DNA of 64,000 nt from Combretum micranthum (taxonomy: Eukaryota > Streptophyta > Magnoliopsida > Myrtales > Combretaceae). Each line of letters starts with the position of its first letter. The first letter of the stretch is position 1. The translations under genes were made by a program, and so were the position numbers. Below are positions 10,983-22,796 of the stretch, one piece after another. The notes under the pieces were generated by a model that saw nothing but the letters and a program-made list of their open reading frames with translations, did not search any database and was not told the DNA's origin. The DNA lies in contig JAMXBD010001391.1 in NCBI GenBank assembly GCA_024138025.1, positions 310,001 through 374,000 of the forward strand. Reading direction: 5' to 3'.

Positions 10983-13900
10983 TGATTTAAATTCACTAAG
11001 GAATCCGATTCTCTACAGTCTACCAAGATCGTAGAGAATTAGTATCCCTTACCAAAGAGTAAAATTGGGTTTCAAGCTACAAATTACAAAGTCTCGATTA
11101 TTTATACAGTTTATTAAACTTGTATTCTAAGTTCACTATAATCTATCTTTCTAACTGCAAGAAAGTCTGATGGAGAAACACTCTTCACACACTATTAACC
11201 CAATCCTGATTAGCATCATTCTTGCACAAAAATTGTTGGGGATGAGCAAAACCACAGCTTAGTGAGTTCCTTCCTCACTACTAGTGGTTACGTAAGTTAT
11301 CAAGCATTAAATTAACATTCATGCAGATCTATCTACACACGATATGAATGTAAGAAACACATCAATGGGAGTCCGGAGCCATAGACGATGCAAATTTGAG
11401 CTGTTACACATCAGTTGTCTCCCATACTTACCTGCATGGGACACCCCGCCTTACCCGAACGGGGCTTCCTAGTGGTAGCATCCATCTAGACTCACCCAAT
11501 GCTTATCCATCATTGGTAAAAATAAATATTCCCCAACGATGCTAGTTAATATTTCAATTTGACCATTATTAAATAATGATAAATCAAGCTGACCATCACC
11601 AAATAATGGTGAATCATTTTGTCTATCACTAGGTAATTGTGCATCAAGTAGGTAAACCCCAACTCAGGTAACTTCTATTACCAAAACATTTCTTGGAAAT
11701 GTCCCATGTTTATTTCACAAACTCATTTGGTAAAATTCATTTAATAGATGAACAAGGAGCAATTGGAGATGCTCCAAGTCATGTTCTTTGAAAATACATC
11801 TAAAAAATACTTTCAATTGTAAATTTCGAGACATTTCCTATAAAGGATTTCAATCACCTGCGATGAGTATATCCAATTAGTTTAATGAAGTGATGTTAGT
11901 TATCCATTTATTCTGGTAGTCATGCAAAAGATGACATTCATAACAATCAGTTATTCAACAGACAAGTAATACAACTAACCTAACAATAAGCAGTAGCAAA
12001 CACAAGCAAATAGCATATCATCAGAACTTCCTCACCTGGGCATTATTGTTTACTTGATATGATCTTTGGAAATGACTGAGGCTTGAGAACGTGGACTTAG
12101 TATCTCCTATGAAATGAAATAACAATTACTCATTACCATATATATAGCTTTGTAATTAGTCGAATTGGTGCTTAAGTGTCCTAAACCTGAGTTTTATCAT
12201 CCCTAGTCTAAATTTCATTATTTAAATATGACTTTTAAAGTTCATAAAGACTAGGTGTGTTTGATTGAGCTATAAAATTTGTGTAAACTCACTTTTCTTA
12301 GGAAAAGTCCATTAAATGATTTCAAATATCTGTTTTAATCGTGTAATCTTAAACTAGATCTATTGTACCCATTTAACTCTGATTTTAGCATGCAAATAGG
12401 TGTTTAGAAAGCTTATTGAATATAGTTTTCAATTATTTATTTTGTATATTCATACCCATGTCTTACCAAGGATCTAAAAGGTGTCTTTGTGATATCCATT
12501 ATTCTTATTTCGTAATTTTAATTCTTATTTCAAGTCTACTTTGTTTTATGTATCTATCATGGAGTTGTAGTGATTAAATTCATTTTAAGTCTTTTAATCA
12601 ATGCTTGGCTGCAACTTATGTTACAATTTATTTTCATTTTGCTTCTCTTGATCTTAATCTAGGTATGTGTCTTTAATTAGCTTGTTTATATTAACCAAGA
12701 TTCCTATGGCTTATATTTATTTAAACTTTATATTCTAAGGTTCTATAAATGCCAATACCCATATTTATATTTATGTGAGTGGTTCTTGGGCTTAATTTTG
12801 TTAAGTCTAAACTATATTATAATACTTGAATTATATCAAGTTTGTTCTAGAAGCCTTAATTATATATACATGACGTTATATGCATATATACGAGTATATT
12901 CTTCAATTCAATTGCATGATTAACCATCTTAAACTTTCATTAGGTTAAGTACATGTCATTTATCAATTTAAACAGGGTTTTTCCTTAGTTATATAATATG
13001 TCCACACAATGCTAGGCTTAGATATCTAGGGTTCCCTAACTCGTTTTATTTTTCAGTTTTATTCCTATTCATGAAAACTGTATTGTATGCATGTGAAATT
13101 ACTTGAACATAACCTAGGGTATGCATAAACTCTATCATGATTGAAATCTACATAAATGAACGTACATGTTTATATCTCCTTCAAATGACAAATTTTAACA
13201 TCATAAAGTGGGTCAAATGCTCATATTACTTCATGTAATTAGATTTCTATCATAGGTAACATGTAATATACTTTATCTATTGTAGTGGTGGAATCCTATA
13301 TAATGTTTTATTTTCATCATGTTTCTCTTGATTCTAATTTATATTTATATTTAGGGTGATTTTTCTATCCTAAGCTCTTGATTTAGCTAGATTTTGTATT
13401 CTTTAGTACCCGTGTTGATAGTGAATTTTCATTTATTATTTACTGTGTTGGTTAATCTCATATGTATTGTGCGTTAAAATTTCTATTATTTATAAGGTCA
13501 TATGTTATAATCTATTCTATTGTTCATCTTTCTAATATATTTATAAATTCATATAGATCCCATTGTTCATTTAATCATATTATGTTCTTATAAGTCCTTA
13601 TGTGATCAATACTCTAGGGTTTCTTGTTCTTATTGTACAAGTCGATCTTCATAATATTTACTACTAGATGAGTTGTTTAACCTTAATCAAACATGACTCA
13701 AATATTGATACAAAGATATATCATGAGTGCTTATAATTCCCATTGTAATCGAACATGATAGACTTCATAGATGATCAACTCATTAATTTTTCCTTTTTTT
13801 ATATACATGGTCATAATACAAGTTTTAAGATAGTGAAATTTAAACCTTGGTTGGATGGGATAAATGTTACAACCTTCCCCTCCTGTCTAAATCGAACCTA

Positions 13901-14920
13901 AGATTAGATACAAAGGGATAAGGTCTAGTTGCCTTAAAAAAATTAGCTTGGAAGGAGACTTTTCTTACCTTTGACTTGATTCTCGAAACTTGGATTTATT
14001 TTAGAAAAGTGAAGTTCTCATCTAATGATTTATGGTTGGAAGACAAGAAGACAAAGTGGGGTTTTGTTTGTCATATTTAGTCTTGTGGATATGGGAATCT
14101 CAGTTTACAAAGTGGGAAAAGTGGTGTTTGTTTTGTTATAAATTGTTGTCTCCTTGATGTGGGCTTATGGTGGGGTGTTTGAAGGAAAGTGAAGTCTTGT
14201 TTTGTTATATTTTATTGTCTTAAATGGTTGGTTCACAATGGAATAGGAGGAGAAAGTGAGATTGTTTATACTTTAAGTTTGACTTATATATTTATGAAGA
14301 ATTGAGGGTCACGGTTCAATGTTTGGAGGAGTAATTACCTTTGTTTGTATGTTCATTAGGAGTTTTAATTGTCAAGTTGTGATGTTGACATGTATATGAA
14401 ATGGGGAAGCACCACATGGTAATTGGAGCAAGTGTTTAGACTAGTCTATTCTTGAATATTCTATGGAAATTATGGTGATAAAGAGAGAGCGAAATTGTGT
14501 TTGTTAATTACTTAATTTATGTCTAAATCCCCTTTTGACCTTCAGTGAAGAAGAGAAGAAATTCACCAATTCTACAAGCAACCATGAGTCATCCACTTCA
14601 TTAATTCCACATGCTAAATGGGGTCTTGTTATTGGATGGGTTGTCATTTTCAAATTAACGTCAACCTGCCAACTTAATGCATTTGAAACAAGCTAGAGAT
14701 AGTGGATGTTTTCTAGAAGAGATGGTTGGTTAACAAGCTTCAAATTGTATCTTATATCACTACTGAATTTTAGTTTATTACTTATATGAAAAAATATCTA
14801 GGCTTTCATGTGAGTTTTAAAGTCATATGCATATAATTAATCAAGTTATCTCTATTAAATAACTTCTAAATTATGTTTAAGTATCCTATACTTTTCTTAG
14901 ACAATTGTGAAGTTGAAATT

Positions 14921-16570
14921 TTAAATTTAAAACTTACATGATTTAATATTTTAGGCTTTTTGCTTACATGATTAACGTTTCTAGGTCCGATGGGTTAAAA
15001 TAAGATATTATACTCAATAGACTTAGAAAATTCTAAGTTTCATGGGTACACATTCAATATTTGAACTCTAGATTCATAGATTTTTATCTGTTTTTAGTTA
15101 TATTGCGTATATTTTATCTCTAGCGATTTATCTAAAAATTTCTTTTCACTGACTATTAGACTCTAAAAATTATTCATTTCTTATTTCTCTTGATTTTTAA
15201 GGTATACTTTCTTTATTTAGTGAATTATGATCCTTTTACATGTAATCTTATCTTTGGTATCTTTTACTAGTCGGGAAAATTACTTATTCTATTATAAATT
15301 ATACTAAAGAATATTCTACAAGTGAGTTAGTGCATATTATCTAAATATCTATTTTTCTATTATTTACTTTGTGATTTTAATTCCTAATTACTTAATTCAT
15401 AATAGAAGATTTGGAAATTACATACCTTAATTGTAAAGGTTTTATGTGATTGGATGGAGTCTAGATATTTGTTTGTGTATGTGCAAAGTGTTATATGGTT
15501 TTGGCATGACAAGGAAAAGATAAAAATCCTTTTAAGTGTGAACACATTAAATGCATAAGCTTATGTGTATGTGAACATATTGAATGGATTACCTTACGTG
15601 AGTATGAAAGCATTTAATGAAAATGCTTATGTGTGTGTGAATGCATTTGTCTTCAAGTTTCATATGATTTAAGCTTATTTTCAAAGATCTAGCACATGTT
15701 GATAAATCTAAGAGTGAATATCTAGAGTTTCTCGTAGAATATTGGGTCACTGCGTATAAATATATCATTTGTAGGAATAAAACATCCTTTAAAATTCATC
15801 CAATGTCTCTACATTAATCTTAGATTATTCTTGTGTTGAAATCTTAAATTTAAAGTTTACGCGATTAAGTATTTTTAGGATTTTGTCCTCCGTGATTAAA
15901 GTTTAAGGGCTCGATAGGCTAAATTAGGGTTTCAGTCTTTATAGATCAAGAATTCTCTAACTAGCATTATGGTGCAATCCAAATTTTTTATTTGAGATCT
16001 AGATTTATAATTATAGATCTGTTTTTCATTCCTGTTGTATATTTATAACCTTAGAAATTCATCTTTTAAGTTAGTGTTTTATAGTCAATAGGTTCTATAA
16101 ATGAATCATCTCCTAATTTACTTGAAATCTTAGGCTACTTATGATTATATATTAAGTTTTTAACTAAGATCACGAAATTTTGTCTTTAGTATCTGTTAAT
16201 ATCTAGGAAATTTTTATTCAGGATTTTAAGTTATAGACAAGCTCATGACTGTTCCAAATTTCTAACTAGGGTTTTTGTCAAGTCATAAGTTCACTATCTA
16301 TCATGCATTTACTATTCTATTCTTTTATACTAGAGTGAAAATTCTTAGGGATTACAGGGTCAAATTAAGGTTTTAGTCTCCATAAACTCAAAATTTTCTA
16401 ACTAGATGTTGCGTAATCTAAATATTTAATTGAGGTCTAGATTCTTAGATATTGATATGTTTTTAGTAATATTGCATATTTTGTAACCCTAGTGATTCAT
16501 TTTTTAAGTTATTGTTTTATAACCAATAGACTTTATAAATTAATTATCTTCTATTGCCTTTGAAATCGAA
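14921..16570. repeat. Degenerate repeat in three copies inside the insertion
   Basis: Blocks beginning near ttaaatttaaa (14921 and 15844) continue with gattaa...tag, then aattctaa or a similar stretch, then a closing gat-tagat-tgtttt-t-att...tatatttt. A third, shorter copy runs from about 16347 to 16570. Copies share order but are heavily substituted. They could be decayed LTR or internal non-coding tandem sequence. Confidence 0.5.
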
Positions 16571-17028
16571 AGCTAATTATGATTATTTGTGTAGTCATTG
16601 ACTCACATCACAAAATAAAGAGAATTTTATTCTTATTATTGATGATAATAAATTTTTCTAGTGTTACTTTAGGGTTTCAATATATTAGCGATAATTCAAA
16701 AATCATTATATCATTATTTAACGAGTGTAGAATTTATTTTCTAATCATTGAACTTAAGGTAAAAGGATCTTGAAATTTACAGTGATGATTTATTTATCAT
16801 CAATCATTGATTATCTAAGGTTATGAAAGTTATATTTTATGTTTTGAAATTTTATTGGTAAGGATTCTAATCTTTCTAAACTATAATCAAATTTGTTCAT
16901 ACTTTAATATTCTTAAATCGCGAAAAATCGAGAATGGTTTTTGCGACTTTTACTAAAGTTATTCAGGATTCTATGTTATATTTTTGTTAATTATCACATT
17001 TAGGTTATGGAAAATTAGCAGGATTACA

Positions 17029-18100
17029 ATGGCAACATGGAGTAATCTAGAGGAATCAGATACAATGTCAGATGGAGTTAAAAGATACAAAAGAAGCGAA
17101 CCTTTGTCTTATGGCTCTTTCGGAGGTAACTTATGAATTTGAGGATAAAATGCATAAAAGTTTGAGTAAATAGATAAAAAGGTTATTTAATGCTCTTACA
17201 AAAGCCAATGAGAAATAGAAACTCTAAAAAATGAAAAACAAGCCTTAAGACAAACAAACTTTTGTTTGCTGATGAAAATGACACATTAAGAAGTGAAAAT
17301 GAAGTTTTCCATATGGATGATAAAAGTTTACGTAAAAATCAAGTTATTTATAAAAAGAAAATAATACTTTGCATAGAGAAATTAAAGATTTCAAAGTTAG
17401 AATAGATGAAGTTTCAAAAGATGTAAGTTATACTTTTAATAAGTTTAAAGAAAGTGATCAAAAGTTGCAAAAATCAATTTTATCTCAAAGAATTGGTAAT
17501 TCTAAAGAAGGATTAAGTTATGATAAGGCTTAATCGTCAAATCAAAATAAGAAAATAGTTTTTGAAAAAGGAAAAGGATTAATAACGAAGGATAATGATA
17601 AGGAACATGCCAATAATCAACATGTTGTACAAGATGGAAAGCCTGTAGAAAGGTATCCTAGATAGAATTACAAATTACTACAGAAGTAATTACAGAGGAT
17701 ATACCAAAGGATACTTTAGAACTTTCGCCAGAAGTATGTCAAAGCACTCATATCAATGTCATAGAAGACTGGTAAGATGTAACACTTATGCATATTACTT
17801 TTGCAATAAGTACGGACATATAGAAAAACACTATTATTACAAAAATAATAAGCTCAATCAACAAGAAGTAAAAAAGTCATAATAATACAAGCTTGAATTT
17901 TGGTGGTCCCAAGCTAATTTAGGTTCCTAAAAATGTTTGATTGTATTTCTATGAATGCAAAAAAACAAAGCTAAGCTAAAGGAAACATGGTACCTAGAAA
18001 ATGGATGTTCAATGTTAAAAGATGCTTCATAGTTGATAAGTTATGTGCATATGTACTAAGTTTCATAAAATATAATTCTTTTTTATATATCATATAACTA
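17029..18100 (+). pseudogene. Copia (SIRE-like) gag, second part, decayed
   Basis: Continues the gag broken at 10813. It reads MATWSNLEESD in one frame, then a long Lys/Glu-rich probable coiled coil (ALTKANEK, KNEKQALRQTN, SYTFNKFKESDQKL). A second knuckle-like stretch follows at about 17760-17850 (C..CNKYGHIEKHY). Finally WYLENGCS at about 17975 sits where Copia aspartic proteases have a WYLDSGCS-type motif; the catalytic Asp is replaced by Glu here. The integrase, reverse transcriptase and RNase H expected next are absent, so the element carries a large internal deletion. A purine-rich run (18139-18155, aaaaagggggagaagga) precedes the 3' LTR. Confidence 0.65.
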
Positions 18101-18310
18101 GGCAAAGAAATGTTATACATATATATATATTTTTTGATAAAAAGGGGGAGAAGGAAAACTCAGTGATAAACTTATTCTACAAATGTCTCTATGATAGATC
18201 TAACATATATAGAAAAAAAATTGTCTTCGAAAATCCTTAGACTATCAATTTTTTATGTATATAAGTTTATCACTTGAGAAAGGATTTATTATCATCAAAA
18301 AGGTAGAGTA

Positions 18311-19722
18311 TGTTGAATTCTCTTAAATGAGTTTTGATGATAACAAAAAGGTTATAATATATGTAATGAATCTGTTTTTAAGTGTGAAGAACAAAGGTAT
18401 TCGTATTAATAAACACTTAAGAAGACAGTTAATAAGACGGTCAAATAAATGTATCAGTAGACTCTTGAATAGACAATTGGATGAATGTTAATTCGATTCA
18501 CAGAATATGTGCTCATACAGTTTTTATCGATCATCAAAATATAAGTTGGATTTAATTAAAGCCCCAACTCCATTAATTAAGTTTATTTAGGTAATGCACT
18601 TAATTTGTTCTACTAAGGAGGATAATAATCTATGGCGATTTTCTTTAAGAACGTTCCGTCAGTTTTTTAAAGAAGTTTTTAAGTAATGATAAAAAGTTTT
18701 TACAAGTTTTATAAAGATGTTTCATCAATATGCAATAAAGATGTTGGAACAAGTTCAAACATCTTTAATCTCGACATAATAGTTCCTATAAATGAAGATG
18801 AGGATAAAGACATTATACATCATATTTGTTATTTGTTGAAGCGTATCCAAAATTACAGGGATCTTTGAATTTCAAATTAAAGTTTATCTAACTAAGTTAT
18901 TAAAGATTCTAATGAAAATAAAATATCAAAAGCATGTTAAGAAAAACAAGTGGAAAAAGATATGATCAATCAATTTAAAGTTCGAATACTTAGATAAGAT
19001 ATTCAAATCCCATAAATCTAAGGATATCAATCTGATCAGCACAACATAGAAGATGTTAGAGAAGAATTCATGGTATATTTTGAATGTTTGAAGATTTCTA
19101 TCAAGAAAAACCTTTCAAGAAGCAATATATATACTCCAGCTTTCAGGATTCAAAGATAGAAGAAAAAAGATACATAGGAGAGCAACAAGAACAACATTTG
19201 AATTTTTCATTCGTACTTGCAAAAGCCTCTTGAGCAAACTGACAGACACTACGAGCCTCATCTTTTCATTATGAGCTTAAACTAGAGAATTCATATTTTC
19301 TCATACTTGCAACATCTCTCTTTTCTTTTCATGTGAAGACTAGCATAGAAGTGAGTTTACAAAAGTCTTATAGTCTGTACATAGCAGAGTAATAAGCTAG
19401 AAAGACAAAGTAAGAGCTATTAGTATTTGTAACTTTTCTTTACTAATGGATTAGTGGACTGACCTGTATGGAAGATTGGATCCCCAGCAGTGGAGCTGGA
19501 AGAGAGGATTGATTCATAAGGAGGAATCTCTATAAATCACTGGCTCCTTTATTTACTTGCACTTTAAATTATGTCATTTTATTTGAAGCTTATCACTTGC
19601 ATTCATATCATAAAACATCTTAAGTAACAAGTCTCATAAGTTTAAATTTGTTTGAATATTTTCAAAAGGGTTTTGATAAACAATTCACCTCCCTCATGTT
19701 TGCCATTTCGAGACCTACAACA
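18311..19722 (+). mobile_element. 3' LTR of SIRE-like Copia
   Basis: Starts tgttgaattctcttaaatga followed by gttttgatgataacaaaa, a word typical of SIRE/Maximus-type plant Copia LTRs, and ends gagacctacaaca, giving a 1412-bp LTR with TG...CA ends. Its 3' ~280 bp match the partial LTR at 9568-9844. It lies downstream of the gag remnant and the purine tract, as a 3' LTR should. No matching 5-bp flank could be paired because the 5' LTR start is lost. Confidence 0.7.
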
Positions 19723-20575
19723 CCATCTTCATCTTATCATGACACTAAGCTGACTTGTGAATCAAACTTGAAACCAAAGAACTTTTAAGCCACATTAGCC
19801 ACCATGTAATTGACAAATTTGAAATCCCCTACCGATCTCCAATACCCACTACTCCATCTTCACGAACCCATTTTGACCACCCATGAACTAACCCCAAACC
19901 GAGAACGTCCAAATTCTACCTTTATTCTGATTTGCAAAAGAAATTCGATTATGTATGCATCACTTGTTGATATAGTGTTTGAGTGAGTATTAGAGGCTAA
20001 TATATAGCTCTGGTGGTTGATTGGAGATTGATTAAGGGTTAAAGTGATGCTTAGGGTTTATAATGGAAGATGAATTAGGAATGGGTTCTAAGAAGTGAAA
20101 GAGAGAACGTGAGGAAAGAGAGATAAAGGCAGGTTATTTTATTTATTTCCTTTGCTTTCTTTTATTCATTTTTAATTTCAAAAATAAATTATTATATCCT
20201 TGTATTATTAAAGCAAAAACAATTACTTAGTGTCTTTAAACTTTTTATTTAAATTTATTTTATTTTTTGAAATTAAAAATACCCCCTCTATAAAAGAAAC
20301 TTTACATATTCTTTAAAAAATAGCCACACCCTTTTTTCTCACACTCAAAGTTCGAATTGGAATTTATAATAAAAAAAGAGAAAAAACATTTCATATATAA
20401 AATACCTTCTATTTAATTGGAAATATGGATTGAACTTTTTATGGTGTAATATTTTATGATAAAAGTTTTAAGATTTTATTGTAATTAAAATTTTATAATT
20501 TAGTACTATTAAATTTGCACATGTGACGTAGGTGTGACGTCTGCAGTATAACTAGATTGTATAATAGCAACAGTG

Positions 20576-20620
<45 letters not shown>

Positions 20621-20664
20621 GATGCTAGTTTATCCATATGTGGAGTGAATTTTTTTTAAAAAAG
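19723..20664. other. Spacer with (ATT)15 and possible Helitron remnant
   Basis: No gene is recognised. 20576-20620 is a pure (ATT)n microsatellite. The stretch 20197-20555 starts tccttgtattattaaagc and ends gtataactag, with a short gacgt/acgtc inverted repeat just inside the end. This loosely fits a small Helitron. The same opening word (ctattaaagcaaaac) occurs at 1455. Confidence 0.3.
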
Positions 20665-22567
20665 TGTTGATTCTCTATAAATGAAATTTTGATGATAACA
20701 AAATAGTCAAAGAAATCTAATTATTTTATTAAGTGCACAGGATATTTAAGTTAAGTTCATAAACTAGAATAATAACAAGCTTTAATCAAGGATATTGGAA
20801 ATCCAGAGGATTATACGGAACATAAGCAGAGCCTTGTTAAAATATAAGAATTTCATTCAGAAGATACTTAGAAAGTCATACAGAAAGACGTTTTTGAGGA
20901 AAAACAAAAACAAGAGTTATTATATGGTATACAGAAGGTGTAAAATGGTTTTAGCACATATCCAGAAGATCATCTAGAAGTTGATACAAAACTTGTTTAT
21001 TACAAAAGATAATGTTTTGAAGCTTTAAGTATTAACCAAAAGAATAACCAGAGGATAGTCCAGAAGTTAAAAGTTGTTTAGAAAAGTATTCAGAAGGTAT
21101 TCCAGAAGATGTATATGAGGAAAATATAAAAAGAGAACAATCCAAAAGTTAGTCCAAAGGATAGTTTAGAAGGTCAAATGAAGTTTTTGACAGCAAGAGG
21201 ATTATACAAGAGTTCAGTTCATCGTTTCAAACTTGATCCAATTCATTCAAGTTAAGTACAAATAAGTATATTGAAGACCTAGCTCCGAGATAATAAGTAT
21301 ATTTAGGTAGTATACTTATTTGTTCCACTTAAGTCGAATAATATCCAAAGGGATTCAAGTATACATGTTGCAAAAAAAATTTTCCGACAGTTAATTCAAC
21401 TTGATTAAATTTAAACATCTTTCTAATATTGTGTTCTAGCAGAGACAAGGGTCTATTCCTTTGACCAAACAAAAAGATAAGAGTTTATCCAAAATATCCA
21501 AGTTGTTATATTAATGATTGGCATCTCTTGTATTCCTGAAGCTCACGATCAATAACAACAGATGAGCTATAGAAGCTTTTCAAGCCTTATCTCCATCAAA
21601 TAAACGGTTTGAAAGAATTCAAATAAGAGTCATCTAGCCAGATTTTTTCCAAAGATCAAGGAAGAATTATCTTCTACTAACCGTGACAAATTTCGAATTG
21701 GGCAAATGAATTCAAAGACCAAAACAAGAAGAAGGACATATAAATTTTACCTATTAGAAATTCGGCAAGTTTTTGAATTTTGAAAAAGAAGATAAAGATC
21801 AGATATCATTTGAGATACATGCAAGAGAGTTTATCCACTTTGAATTTTTGAACGTTGAAAACTAGGAGTATATCTTGCGAGATAGAGAAGAAGAAAACAG
21901 ATACAGTACTAAAAAAAAAAAACAACGATCTTCATCTTGCTTTGTCTTTTTTGTTGAGAAAGAGAAAGATACAGTACATTGAGGAAGGAACTTTAACCCA
22001 CTCACTACATCCTGCTCTGTTTCTTGTTTTTACTTTGGAAAGAAAAACATTTCGTGAGAGAGAGACATCTACTTACGAACATTAACCCACGAGCTGTTTT
22101 AAATATTCCTTTTTCTTCTACCATTTCACTTAATCTTTACTGATTATTTATTTGTAATAGAAGGAATGAGTTGTTGCCTTCTTAGTTGATAGTTCAATTA
22201 CAGGATTAGACTCTGTAGATCGATTATAGCTTGAAGATAGCTAAGAATCGAGTAGAGAGGATTGCACTATCTCTGTAATTTGAAATTATTGGATATAGTG
22301 GAACAAACTCGTAGGATAACGAGGTCCCCGGCTTGGTGCTGGAAGAATGGACTAATGCATAAGGCGGAAACACTATAAATAACTGCCTGATTCTCTCTTC
22401 CCTATGTTTTAATTTTCAGCTGTTTATTTTGTTTATAATTGATTTATTAGATATCTTGTTCTCATATTTAAAACTGAAAGGGAAATTTTTTTAAAAGGTG
22501 AAAATCTACAATTTTCAATAATAATAAATTCAAACCCTCCTTTCTTGATTATTAAGTGGGACCAACA
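20665..22567 (+). mobile_element. Probable solo LTR, SIRE-like Copia
   Basis: Starts tgttgattctctataaatga followed by gatgataacaaaatagtc and ends attaagtgggaccaaca, the SIRE-type LTR start and end words. Length is 1903 bp. Flanks are aaaag on the left and aaaaa on the right, a 4/5 match to a target-site duplication. No gag or pol adjoins it on either side in the right place, which suggests recombination to a solo LTR. It contains repeated agaagat/cagaagg words at 20.8-21.2 kb and a conserved cctataaataactgcctg-like region near the 3' end. The open frame at 21855-22085 lies inside it and is not a gene. Confidence 0.65.
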
Positions 22568-22796
22568 AAAAATAAACTTTATTTTTATATTATATATTTC
22601 ATTTGATAATGGGAATTTGTAATGTTTACTTTTATATAAGAGTTACGAATCTAATAACAGTTTGGTGTAATATAAATACTTTCACAAACATGACTAATAG
22701 TATATGTCCATCTACGTTTAATAAATGTGATTAGAGTATAAAAGAAAGGTGACGTTGCATATGTTAAAATTCTTGTAGTGAACATCAATTTGTACC

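Larger units (their letters stand above)
10814..17028 (+). mobile_element. 6.2-kb LTR-type insertion in SIRE gag
   Basis: The host Copia gag is interrupted here and the interruption is flanked by a perfect 5-bp direct repeat, ATGGC (10809-10813 and 17029-17033), the size expected for an LTR element. The insert starts tatcacgacc (compare TGTCACGACC starts of Gypsy LTRs, from memory) and ends gattaca. That gives T(A)...CA ends with no inverted repeats. Sequence at 11.2-11.6 kb (gacaccccgcc, acggggcttcc, and gaccat words near it) resembles the body of Gypsy-type LTRs. I found no protein-coding domain in it, so it is probably a non-autonomous or gutted element. A clear LTR pair was not demonstrated. 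Confidence 0.55.

Noticed and set aside
21855..22085. 76-codon frame as a gene
   Set aside because: Lies within the SIRE solo LTR and has no family features.
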